Positions 6,260 through 13,250 of a stretch of DNA of 17,069 nt are shown here, in pieces. The translations under genes were made by a program, and so were the position numbers. The stretch spans positions 1 to 17,069 of the forward strand of contig JASHSN010000046.1 in the NCBI GenBank assembly GCA_030038695.1. The letters run 5' to 3'. Every line of letters begins with the position of its first letter. Positions within the stretch are counted from its first letter, which is position 1. The DNA comes from Nitrososphaeraceae archaeon (GTDB lineage Archaea; Thermoproteota; Nitrososphaeria; Nitrososphaerales; Nitrososphaeraceae). Under the pieces are notes generated by a model. It worked only from the letters and a program-made list of their open reading frames with translations. It had not been told where the DNA came from and did not search any database.

Positions 6260-7342
6260 TTACTGTTCACCTTGACGGACTAGCGACGCCATTACATTCT
6301 TCAATGAGTCGATCTTGTACCCTGTTTTTGCAGACACAGATAATACTCGATGTTTTGACTGCGGTAGCCCGAGCCGAGCAGATTTATCCTCAGCATCTTC
6401 GATACTAGTCAAATCCACTTTGTTTAGTATATAGACAATTTTAGTCAATGGCACTCCCAACTCATACATTACATTGATACAACTATTCAATTTTTTTACA
6501 ATTTCTTCTACTGGTTCGCTTACATCAAGCACAAGCAAAACTACGGCGGAATAAGTTAGCTCATGGAGAGTCGATTTAAATGCGTCCACCATATATGCAG
6601 GAAGTTTACTAATGAAGCCCACAGTGTCCGAAATTAAAAGGTTCGCTCCTTTAGATCGTACAAGTCGAGTGAACGTGGATAATGTGGTAAACATTCCCTG
6701 TCCAGTAATTTTTGATTCTCCCGTCAAAGAATTGAACAACGTAGTTTTTCCTGCCGCAGTATACCCGGCAATCGAGACAGTCGGTAGTCCTGCTTTGCAC
6801 CGCTGAATTCTATAAAGATTTCTCCTTACCTCTTCCTTTTGCAATTTTTTCCTTAGAACTGCTGCGCGTCTTTTTATGTCTAGGAAATATACGTCAGCGT
6901 CGTATTTACCCATACCGAAGAAACCAGGTTGCTCTCCTGCTCTTGCGAGTCTGACTTTCTCCCGTGCTCGAATCATATCATAACGCAGCTGTGCCAGTCT
7001 AATCTGGATTCTGGATTCTGCAGTACTTGCTCTTCGATCAAAAATTTTTAGGATTAGGCCTTCCCTATCAATTATCTCAACCTGGCACAGGCTTGCCAAA
7101 TTGTATTGCTGGCTTGGCTTTAAAACCTCATCAAAGATGATTACCTCTGGCTTCTCTTGCTCTACCAGTTGTTTCACTTCTTGTGCTTTTCCCTTACCAA
7201 TACCATATTTTGATTTAGTGAGGTGACGCTGATTAATTACTCTGCCTAGAGAATATCCTGCTGCATCAGCCAGAGAATTTGCTTCTTTTGCCGCTTCTTC
7301 GAACGGGTAAGTGATCAAGATAGCTTTGTGCGAGTTTGACAT
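6260..7342 (-). CDS. hflX: HflX-type GTPase
   Basis: A 360-residue GTPase of the HflX/Obg group, which binds the large ribosomal subunit and in bacteria rescues or recycles stalled ribosomes. Residues 1-105 form the HflX N-domain (ITYPFEEAAKEANSLADAAGY, YGIGKGKAQEV, VIIFDEVLKPSQQYNL), then a coiled region (about 110-185) and the G domain. G motifs: GYTAAGKT (193-200), DTVGFI (239-244), NKVD (307-310) and SAKTG (337-341). The P-loop differs from the bacterial GYTNAGKS by Asn to Ala and Ser to Thr; Thr can still ligate Mg2+. The helical linker carries FFGMGKYDADVYFLDIKRR instead of the bacterial GxGETxLE form. ATG 7342 is 4 nt after mbf1, and the stop abuts trm56. Confidence 0.92.
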   Translation of the reverse strand: MSNSHKAILITYPFEEAAKEANSLADAAGYSLGRVINQRHLTKSKYGIGKGKAQEVKQLVEQEKPEVIIFDEVLKPSQQYNLASLCQVEIIDREGLILKIFDRRASTAESRIQIRLAQLRYDMIRAREKVRLARAGEQPGFFGMGKYDADVYFLDIKRRAAVLRKKLQKEEVRRNLYRIQRCKAGLPTVSIAGYTAAGKTTLFNSLTGESKITGQGMFTTLSTFTRLVRSKGANLLISDTVGFISKLPAYMVDAFKSTLHELTYSAVVLLVLDVSEPVEEIVKKLNSCINVMYELGVPLTKIVYILNKVDLTSIEDAEDKSARLGLPQSKHRVLSVSAKTGYKIDSLKNVMASLVRQGEQ

Positions 7343-7346
7343 TTTA

Positions 7347-7787
7347 CTAATCCTCCTGATCGCTCATGTACAATTGGATTCCTAAAAACCGCTGCAATTT
7401 TTTAGCAAATAATTCATCGGGCTTCAACGCCCCGGTTTCAAGCTTTTTGAGAAGGTTTGCCTTTACATTCATCTGCGCTCCCAATTGTTCATGTGTCAAA
7501 CCTTTTTTCATGCGTGCTTCTCTGATTAATTTTCCAAATTCAGGATTTAAAATAGTGTTATCTGTCATCTCGATTTTTCTCATAGCTTTTGTGGTTTTGT
7601 TAGAAGTAGTACGTGGTCCGGTCATGTAAGAAGATGTTGGTTTACTTTTTGAAATCGGTATAGGTGCAGTATACGGCTTGCCACGTTTTGAACATCCCCT
7701 GCAGACATTAAAAACTATCCCGTCGATCAAAACAGCCTTTTTTTCATCAATTACCGCTTGTCCGCACAACTCGCAGAAGGATGACAT
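7347..7787 (-). CDS. Archaeal multiprotein bridging factor 1 homologue (MBF1)
   Basis: A 146-residue protein with the archaeal MBF1 layout: an N-terminal zinc ribbon (C5-x2-C8 and C29-x2-C32), a basic Ser/Thr/Lys-rich linker (about 33-78), and a C-terminal Cro/C1-type helix-turn-helix. The HTH is clear from FGKLIREARMKKGLTHEQLGAQM (84-106) through LLKKLETGALKP. In archaea MBF1 associates with the small ribosomal subunit and is linked to translation rather than to TBP bridging as in eukaryotes. It sits 25 nt after the PhoU-like gene and 4 nt before hflX, in one operon. No separate promoter with proper spacing is evident. Confidence 0.92.
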   Translation of the reverse strand: MSSFCELCGQAVIDEKKAVLIDGIVFNVCRGCSKRGKPYTAPIPISKSKPTSSYMTGPRTTSNKTTKAMRKIEMTDNTILNPEFGKLIREARMKKGLTHEQLGAQMNVKANLLKKLETGALKPDELFAKKLQRFLGIQLYMSDQED

Positions 7788-7812
7788 TAGAATCTTTTAA
7801 TCTGAAGCAAAT

Positions 7813-8883
7813 TTAGCCTTTTCTTACCTTTTGCTGCACGGTCATGTTTAAAACGACCTCTGCGATATCGCTAGCATACTCCGCTACCCTTCGAATATTT
7901 TCAGTGACGATCTTAATTCTGTATATTATACTGATATCAGTCAGCTTGCTTGCGACTTGTATAATTCCTTTTTCTAAGGTATCAATTCTGCGAGACTTTT
8001 CTATAGCTAAATCGGCAGAATCATAATCCCGTTTGAATATTGATAGACATGCTTCATCCAACACTTCGAGCGCAAAATTGCTCATTTCAGCAATCTTTTC
8101 TATGATATCTTTATTGAGTGGCGTTTCCATTTCGATTATATCTTTTGCGATAATCGCCGCATGGTCGGCAATTCTTTCCATGGATTTTACTATTATCCTG
8201 TATCCTAAGCAGTTACGAGAATCCTCTAACCCTATTTCCTCCAGCAAATGTTCATTTTTTATTGCAATATTAAGCTGTCTTACAATATAGAAACTGAAGC
8301 GATCCACTTCGTCATCAGATTTTAAAATTTCTTTAGCCAACTCGATATTGTTCTCTCTTAACGACAGTATTGCATCACGGTGCATAGATTTTGCGATCAA
8401 AAGCATTCTTTTGAACGCTGCATCCACAGATAGATCAAGTAAATTAATCAAGACTTGCAATGTGATGCTCGTTGCAGAATCAGCTATGATCTCCGTGCCC
8501 ATTAAAACACGCCTCACAACGTCCTTCATAACCTGACGTTGTTCGCCAGACAATCTACCAGCATCTTTCTGAGAGATATGTATAATATTAAAACCTAGAA
8601 AGTATAGTGATATTAGCTTGCGAGCAAGAAAATAGGGGGTGTCATTTTTTGTCACTTCTATTCTCGCCTCTCTTTGATCTTTAGATATTTTCTTTGATGC
8701 CGGAGTTATCTGTAATATAGAGTGTCCCTGCCTAGCAATCACAACATGGTCACCTTGTTTCAATCTCAGGTCTTGGATCCATCTCTTGGGTAACGATACA
8801 ATATATGAAGAACCTCCTGTATATTGTATTTTCCTTGTTTCTTCGTTTTGATTAACTAATTCGTCGCCTTCATTGTTATCCAT
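7813..8883 (-). CDS. AbrB/SpoVT domain plus double PhoU domain, phosphate-uptake regulator type
   Basis: A 356-residue fusion typical of archaea. Residues about 17-62 are a SpoVT-AbrB DNA-binding swapped-hairpin domain (QYTGGSSYIVSLPKRWIQDLRLKQGDHVVI). The rest is mostly helical with two PhoU repeats; characteristic stretches are MLLIAKSMHRDAILSL, ILKSDDEVDRFSFYIVRQL, CLGYRIIVKSMERIADHAA and IRRVAEYASDIAEVVLNM. PhoU domains bind metal clusters and in bacteria restrain the Pst phosphate transporter through PhoR. The N-terminal AbrB part suggests this protein also acts directly on DNA. No pst genes are in the window. It leads the phoU-mbf1-hflX-trm56 operon, with a TATA box 27 nt before ATG 8883, so the message is probably leaderless. 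Confidence 0.88.
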   Translation of the reverse strand: MDNNEGDELVNQNEETRKIQYTGGSSYIVSLPKRWIQDLRLKQGDHVVIARQGHSILQITPASKKISKDQREARIEVTKNDTPYFLARKLISLYFLGFNIIHISQKDAGRLSGEQRQVMKDVVRRVLMGTEIIADSATSITLQVLINLLDLSVDAAFKRMLLIAKSMHRDAILSLRENNIELAKEILKSDDEVDRFSFYIVRQLNIAIKNEHLLEEIGLEDSRNCLGYRIIVKSMERIADHAAIIAKDIIEMETPLNKDIIEKIAEMSNFALEVLDEACLSIFKRDYDSADLAIEKSRRIDTLEKGIIQVASKLTDISIIYRIKIVTENIRRVAEYASDIAEVVLNMTVQQKVRKG

Positions 8884-8906
8884 CGCTCTAGTATCGACTC
8901 TGTTTT

Positions 8907-8914
8907 TTATATAT
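8907..8914 (-). promoter_or_regulatory. TATA box for the phoU-mbf1-hflX-trm56 operon
   Basis: ATATATAA on the minus strand, centred 27 nt before ATG 8883, followed by more A residues. The spacing implies a transcript starting almost at the ATG. Confidence 0.5.
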
Positions 8915-8931
8915 CTGTAACTTTTTACTAT

Positions 8932-8943
8932 ATAGATATCTAT
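8932..8943. promoter_or_regulatory. 12-bp palindrome upstream of the PhoU-like promoter
   Basis: ATAGATATCTAT is exactly self-complementary and lies about 18 bp upstream of the PhoU-like TATA box in the divergent gap to the PUA gene. It could be an operator, perhaps for the AbrB domain of the PhoU-like protein itself. In AT-rich DNA a 12-bp palindrome can also arise by chance. Confidence 0.25.
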
Positions 8944-8995
8944 CGTATTCCTGTTGAGTAAAGTTAATGTAAGTATTTCAAATCGTTAACATCAT

Positions 8996-9493
8996 TTGAA
9001 ACCGTTACCATTGAATCCCATAGAAAAGATACGTCATCATATTGATGCGTTGTTCGGAACTGGCACTTATGACATTCTCACAGCACATCATGCTACATTG
9101 GACTTTAACTTTGAATATTCAAAAAGGACTGGACGCATCAAAAATTTCTCTATCAAAAACCGATTAGTCGCGACTCTTCGGGTCGATGGTGGACTTGCTA
9201 TAACAATATTTGGTGCGAAAGAGTTTTTGAGGAGTCAACGATTTAAAGAGAACTGCGTAATTCCAACTGAAAAAGTGATACCATTTGTACGAGAAGGCCG
9301 ATCTTTATTCTGCAAGCACGTAGAATGGTGTGGTTCAAATGTCAAAGTCGGCTCAGACGTAGCGATAGTAGATAGTTTCGACAAGGTAATAGCGGTAGGC
9401 AGGGCGTTAGTCGGATGCAACCATATGAAAAACTATCATAAAGGTGTGGCTGTGAAGGTCAGAGAAGGAATAAAAAGCCCAAGGGAAATATAA
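8996..9493 (+). CDS. PUA-domain RNA-binding protein
   Basis: A 165-residue protein with a C-terminal PUA domain at about 82-160 (IPTEKVIPFVREGRSLFCKHVEW, VKVGSDVAIVD, VIAVGRALVGCNHM), the RNA-binding fold found in archaeosine transglycosylases, pseudouridine synthases and translation factors. The N-terminal 80 residues (IEKIRHHIDALFGTGTYDIL onward) match the domain that precedes PUA in archaeal stand-alone PUA proteins. Such a protein likely binds tRNA or rRNA; the precise target is not known. The TTG at 8996 is the first possible start after the in-frame stop at 8987-8989. It is 6 nt ahead of the NAC gene, so the two are cotranscribed, linking it to translation. Confidence 0.82.
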   Translation: MKPLPLNPIEKIRHHIDALFGTGTYDILTAHHATLDFNFEYSKRTGRIKNFSIKNRLVATLRVDGGLAITIFGAKEFLRSQRFKENCVIPTEKVIPFVREGRSLFCKHVEWCGSNVKVGSDVAIVDSFDKVIAVGRALVGCNHMKNYHKGVAVKVREGIKSPREI

Positions 9494-9499
9494 AGCAAC

Positions 9500-9838
9500 A
9501 TGATGCGTGGCGGGAACCGTGAGATGAGGAGAATGTTAGATAAAATGGGGCTTGAAATGAAAGATATTGGTAATGTTGAAGAGGTTATTATTAAAACCGA
9601 TAGTAAGGAACTTTATCTTCTAAAACCTCAGGTAATCGAAATGAAAGGAAAGGATAATACGATTTTTCAAGTTGTTGCTTCAGAAATCGAAGAGAAAGAA
9701 AGAGATGTCAAGACCTTTAAGGAAGAGGATATAATTCTTGTTAGCCAGCAAGCAAACGTCAGTAGGGAAAAAGCAGTTCAAGCGCTGACCGATGCTAACG
9801 GGGACATGGCACATGCAATTTTGAGTTTAACCACCTAG
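9500..9838 (+). CDS. nac: Nascent polypeptide-associated complex protein (archaeal alphaNAC)
   Basis: A 112-residue NAC protein. It binds nascent chains at the ribosome exit tunnel; archaea have only this alpha-type subunit, acting as a homodimer. The start MMRGGNREMRRMLDKMGLEM is the Met/Arg-rich N-terminus that contacts the ribosome. The NAC beta-barrel runs over about 22-65 (VEEVIIKTDSKELYLLKPQV, FQVVASEIEE). A C-terminal UBA domain covers about 75-112 (DIILVSQQANVSREKAVQAL, GDMAHAILSL). The gene directly follows the PUA gene by 6 nt. A T-rich stretch follows about 33 nt after the stop. Confidence 0.95.
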   Translation: MMRGGNREMRRMLDKMGLEMKDIGNVEEVIIKTDSKELYLLKPQVIEMKGKDNTIFQVVASEIEEKERDVKTFKEEDIILVSQQANVSREKAVQALTDANGDMAHAILSLTT

Positions 9839-9870
9839 AAATTATTGCAGTTTGATAAGACATAGATTGG

Positions 9871-9895
9871 CTTTTTAAGGTTTAGTTTTGTTTAT
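9871..9895 (+). terminator. T-rich terminator after nac
   Basis: Successive T runs (CTTTTTAAGG, TTTAGTTTTG, TTTA) beginning 33 nt after the nac stop, fitting archaeal U-rich termination. No hairpin is evident. Confidence 0.4.
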
Positions 9896-10035
9896 TAACA
9901 AAATACCTGTTTTACAGCTATAGGACGTTGTTTGTTGGTAACTAGCTTTGTACTAATGCTCGATGTTATGGTCAAGTATGACGATGGTATTTTCTCGATC
10001 CCATATCGCAACTGATTCTTCGGTCGTTTGTAATG

Positions 10036-10572
10036 TTAATCCTTGCCTTTTGCTGCCTTTGCCGAGGTTTCTGGATCATTGGTTATAACCGCGATCCAAT
10101 GTTGCAGAACTTCCTGGTTTAGCTTTACTAATTCGATATTGGCCTCAGATAACAACTGTGTTCCATCTGTTGGATAATCAGCAAGAACAACTATCCTCTT
10201 AATCCCTACGCTAATTGCCATCTTGCTGCATTCCACACACGGAGCTAATGTGGTATACAAGCAGGCACCCCTCGTGCTTCCGGCATTTCCAAATAATGCG
10301 CATTGCATTATGGCATTTGCCTCTGCGTGAGTACACATACATCGATCCAAAAGTTCGCCTGACTTGATTTCTCCTCTTATTCTCGCCATACATCTAGAAC
10401 ACCCTCCTTCAAAACAATTCTTGACACCAGGAGGAGTCCCATTGTAGCCTGTTGCTATCTGTCTGTTGTCTTTTACAATTACTGCGCCGATATGTCTTGT
10501 AACACAGTTAGAGCGGAGTTTCGCTATTTCTGATTGAAGCATGAAGTAAGTATCCCAGTCTGGCCTCCTCAA
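10036..10572 (-). CDS. dCMP deaminase (ComEB-type cytidine/deoxycytidylate deaminase)
   Basis: A 178-residue zinc deaminase that converts dCMP to dUMP, supplying thymidylate synthesis. The catalytic signature is complete: H82-A-E84 (Glu the proton shuttle) and P111-C112-x2-C115 ligating zinc. The region C53 to C80 (CFEGGCSRC, CMCTHAEAN) holds additional Cys typical of ComEB/dCMP deaminases with a second zinc. RPDWDTYFMLQSEIAKLRSNC is the usual family opening. The TTG at 10572 is the first codon of this opening, and homologues normally start about here (MSRPxWDxYFM). A TATA-like box lies about 32 nt upstream. It is monocistronic. Confidence 0.92.
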   Translation of the reverse strand: MRRPDWDTYFMLQSEIAKLRSNCVTRHIGAVIVKDNRQIATGYNGTPPGVKNCFEGGCSRCMARIRGEIKSGELLDRCMCTHAEANAIMQCALFGNAGSTRGACLYTTLAPCVECSKMAISVGIKRIVVLADYPTDGTQLLSEANIELVKLNQEVLQHWIAVITNDPETSAKAAKGKD

Positions 10573-10901
10573 TTCTTTCCAGATTATTCAGATATCAGAG
10601 TATATTAGATTATTGTGCAAATGCGCCTTACTCATGCGTGGACTAGACAGAACGAGGCAGGTGGGGAGATAAGTGACAAAATATAAGCATGAAGACCTCG
10701 CGCTACTCAAGTGTATGCTTCATCTAGTGTATTTTTTTCTTTTAGCACTTTTGAAGCATCACATATTAATAAAATCCAGCCATCAAGCTATAAGCTGGTC
10801 AATCCGCTCTAAAAGATCTCTCAGGCACCTTATCTAGAAAACAATGGAAGTATTTTTACTGTATAAATGCTCATAAGAAGAGTAAATTCCGGATATGTAA
10901 T
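10573..10901. other. Intergenic gap between divergent dCMP deaminase and membrane-protein genes
   Basis: No coding frame or tRNA seen. It contains the dCMP deaminase TATA-like element (minus strand TAATATAC, about 10601-10608). An 8-bp inverted repeat, ATGCTTCA (10715-10722) and TGAAGCAT (10752-10759), encloses a T-rich loop. A short CCAGC/GCTGG inverted repeat lies near 10780. An unrecognised small RNA cannot be excluded. Confidence 0.4.
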
Positions 10902-10910
10902 TTTTTTATA
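10902..10910 (+). promoter_or_regulatory. TATA-like box for the four-helix membrane protein
   Basis: TTTTTTATA, about 30-38 nt before ATG 10941. This would give a very short leader of roughly 5-10 nt. Confidence 0.35.
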
Positions 10911-10940
10911 ACCCAACTCATAGTATTTAACTGTAGGTCT

Positions 10941-11495
10941 ATGCGGCACTCAAACCTTGAAATAGATGAAAGGAGGACACGAAAACTTCTTCTTGGAATA
11001 TTTTACTTTTGTGCGTTCACAATGGCGTCTATTACAGCATACGCTCTGTACGTCAGTGTCGGGGAATATCTTAAGACCGGAAGAGTTGTAGTAGGGGAAG
11101 TACTCGTTAACACAGAATTTCCTGTACACGGTGTTTCAAAACTTGTGACATATCTTATGATAGTGTCAGTGGTCGGATGGTATTGTGTGACTAAGCTTGG
11201 TGGAGAGAAGGTAAGATATCTTCCTAAAACCGTCAAGTTGATCCTACAATTAGTAGTCCTAGCTATAGCCGTAATCGCATTATATGAATTCATTTACAAC
11301 TTCATAGTATGGAGTTCATTGATTACCGCTGACGCGATAAAGGGAATCGTGAAGCTGGATGACATAAATGTGCCATATCCAAATCCCAAAACACCTTGGA
11401 ACCTTGTATTTGCAACAAAGATGTCCTTAGCGGCATTTCTTATCTCGGCGCATGGATTTTATATCATGTCAAAACCGAATGGACTGAGAGACTAG
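10941..11495 (+). CDS. Four-helix integral membrane protein, unknown function
   Basis: A 184-residue protein that I do not recognise. Four hydrophobic segments are apparent: about 16-38 (LLLGIFYFCAFTMASITAYA), 65-84 (VSKLVTYLMIVSVVGWYCVT), 97-127 (TVKLILQLVVLAIAVIALYEF) and 156-176 (FATKMSLAAFLISAHGFYIM). The N-terminus is charged and basic (ERRTRK), so the cytoplasm is its likely side, with an even number of helices returning the C-terminus inside. A polar loop (about 130-155) with VPYPNPKTPWN precedes the last helix. There are no clear metal or catalytic motifs. It stands alone, with its 3' end facing the Rieske gene about 180 nt away. A conserved thaumarchaeal membrane protein is the best guess. 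Confidence 0.75.
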   Translation: MRHSNLEIDERRTRKLLLGIFYFCAFTMASITAYALYVSVGEYLKTGRVVVGEVLVNTEFPVHGVSKLVTYLMIVSVVGWYCVTKLGGEKVRYLPKTVKLILQLVVLAIAVIALYEFIYNFIVWSSLITADAIKGIVKLDDINVPYPNPKTPWNLVFATKMSLAAFLISAHGFYIMSKPNGLRD

Positions 11496-11676
11496 CAATA
11501 TCTTTATCAAAACTGCCATATGGAATCGTCTTTTCCGTCTCTCGTACGGGTCAAATTCTAAAAATTATAGCGACGGTCGATATTGTTAGACGATATGAAA
11601 GATTAGATAATTGCAACATTGTCGAGAGGTTTTCTGTAGTATATTCGGTGATATTCGATCTCCGGAAATTGTAGAT

Positions 11677-11985
11677 CTACACCTCTACATAGACTGTGTC
11701 ATTTTCTACAGTAACTCTGAATGATTCCTCTGGTTTTAAGTTGGTGGGAAACCAAACTAGATTGCCAGTAGTTACATCCCATTTTGCACCGTGCCAAGGG
11801 CAAGTCAATTCCTTGCCCTGAAGTTCTCCATCATGAAGCTCAGCCCCTGCGTGATTGCAAATGTCACCCATTGCATAATATTTTCCCCCTACATTTGCAA
11901 CTAGAACTTCATTTCCACCTGCGGTTACGTGTGTTAGCTTTCCTTCTGGAATATCAGAAGTTTTTCCTACTATAACTTTTGCCAT
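11677..11985 (-). CDS. Small Rieske-type [2Fe-2S] ferredoxin
   Basis: A 102-residue soluble Rieske protein. Cluster ligands are C43-x-H45 (DICNHAGAELHDG) and C62-x2-H65 (LTCPWHGAKWD), the ferredoxin-subunit type found in aromatic dioxygenases and NirD-like proteins. There is no signal peptide, membrane helix or attached oxygenase domain, so it is a stand-alone electron carrier in the cytoplasm. Its partner is not identifiable here; no oxygenase or reductase is adjacent. A TATA box (minus strand, 12008-12015) lies 26 nt before ATG 11985, indicating its own leaderless transcript. Confidence 0.93.
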   Translation of the reverse strand: MAKVIVGKTSDIPEGKLTHVTAGGNEVLVANVGGKYYAMGDICNHAGAELHDGELQGKELTCPWHGAKWDVTTGNLVWFPTNLKPEESFRVTVENDTVYVEV

Positions 11986-12007
11986 AAAGCTATGCCGAAA
12001 TTGTCAT

Positions 12008-12015
12008 ATTTAAAA
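12008..12015 (-). promoter_or_regulatory. TATA box for the Rieske ferredoxin gene
   Basis: Minus-strand TTTTAAAT, centred 26 nt before ATG 11985, the standard spacing for a leaderless archaeal message. Confidence 0.5.
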
Positions 12016-12293
12016 TCTCATAATATAGAAACATCGATCTTTTCTCTGAGGATGTTGAAATTATGGTTTAGAAGGCATATTAACGTAATATGGATACTAA
12101 CCCCCATTGTCAGCTCTTCTCTAGGATTTGCGATATCATGACCTTATTATAGCATTTATAAATTACATTATATTTCTGATATGAATTAGATACCGTAGTT
12201 TGCGTCCTTCAATAATTTTTTGAAAAGTGGAAACTATATTGGAGCATCTTCCTACCGCATGAATACTTATAGGAACGAAGGGACTGAATAAGG
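12016..12293. other. Intergenic gap between the Rieske and argF genes
   Basis: About 280 bases between two minus-strand genes. Only very short frames occur, and there is no recognisable RNA gene. A weak T-rich stretch on the minus strand near 12210-12228 could end argF transcription, but it is not convincing. Confidence 0.35.
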
Positions 12294-13250
12294 TCATGGT
12301 TTAGCACTTATCAGCAATGAGATTAGTGCTTTTTGAACGTGTAATCTGTTTTCGGCTTCTTTCCACACAACTGAAGCTTTCCCGTCAATTACATCTGAGG
12401 TTACCTCTTGACCTCGTGTAGCAGGCAGACAATGCATGAAAATGGCGTCTTTTTTCGCCAATTTCATCAGTTTAGAATTTACTTGGTATCTTGGAAGAAA
12501 GGTTCTAGTACGAGCGATTTTTTCATCACTTTTACCCATAGAAATAAAAGTATCAGTCACTACTACGTCGGCATTTCGAACCGCAGTAGAAGGGTCATCA
12601 GTAATAGTTATTTCAGATCCAGTCTTTTGTCCTTCTCTTTTTCCCAAGCTTACTACCTGATCTAATGGTTCAAAGCCATGTGGACAAGCTACCACTATAT
12701 TCACACCCATCTTTGCACATCCTAACAACAAATCATTGCAAACGTTATTGCCATCACCTATCCATGTAATATTTAGTCCTTTTAGTTTTTTTTTGTGCTC
12801 CTGAATCGTCAACAAATCAGCAAGTATCTGACATGGATGGAAAGTATCAGAAAGTCCATTTATAACCGGGACAGTGGCGCATGAAGCTAATCTTTTAACG
12901 TCTACATGGCTATAAAGTCGTGCCACAATACAATTTACATACAGTGACAATGATCGAGCCGTATCTTCTATAGATTCTCCGCGCGCCAATTGGAGATCAT
13001 TAGTACTCAGATAGATTACACTTCCACCGAGTTGATACATTCCTGTTTCAAAACTCACCCGAGTCCTGGTAGATGGTTTTTGGAAGATCATGGCAAGAAC
13101 TTTCCCTTTGAGTAACGAGTCCGTTTCTCTACGCCTTGATTCTTTTTTCAAACGACTAGCCAATTCTAATATTGACAAAATTTCCTCTGAGCTTAGGTCG
13201 ATCAGACTGAGAACGTCCTTGTTACTTAAGCAGGTCTTCAATGTCTTCAT
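12294..13250 (-). CDS. argF: Ornithine carbamoyltransferase
   Basis: A 318-residue enzyme joining carbamoyl phosphate and ornithine to citrulline in arginine synthesis. Motifs, numbered from ATG 13250: STRTR (60-64, carbamoyl phosphate), HPCQ (138-141), the DTFISMG loop (233-239, the ornithine-specific D-x3-SMG) and HCLPA-x-RGQEV (273-283). The SMG and HCLP motifs favour ornithine over aspartate. The frame is open upstream to 13367, but those 39 residues are basic, lie wholly within ftsY and match nothing in the family, so ATG 13250 is chosen; it gives near-normal length. This start overlaps the last 29 nt of ftsY in another frame, so translation is probably coupled to ftsY. Confidence 0.95.
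   Translation of the reverse strand: MKTLKTCLSNKDVLSLIDLSSEEILSILELASRLKKESRRRETDSLLKGKVLAMIFQKPSTRTRVSFETGMYQLGGSVIYLSTNDLQLARGESIEDTARSLSLYVNCIVARLYSHVDVKRLASCATVPVINGLSDTFHPCQILADLLTIQEHKKKLKGLNITWIGDGNNVCNDLLLGCAKMGVNIVVACPHGFEPLDQVVSLGKREGQKTGSEITITDDPSTAVRNADVVVTDTFISMGKSDEKIARTRTFLPRYQVNSKLMKLAKKDAIFMHCLPATRGQEVTSDVIDGKASVVWKEAENRLHVQKALISLLISAKP

Noticed and set aside
9975..10015. Possible C/D-box small RNA (GACGATGG ... CTGA)
   Set aside because: The C box is a poor match, no C'/D' pair is evident, and flanking stems are absent.
11396..11674. 92-codon plus-strand frame overlapping the end of the membrane protein
   Set aside because: It begins out of frame inside a better gene, runs into the gap, and shows no domain or spacing signal.
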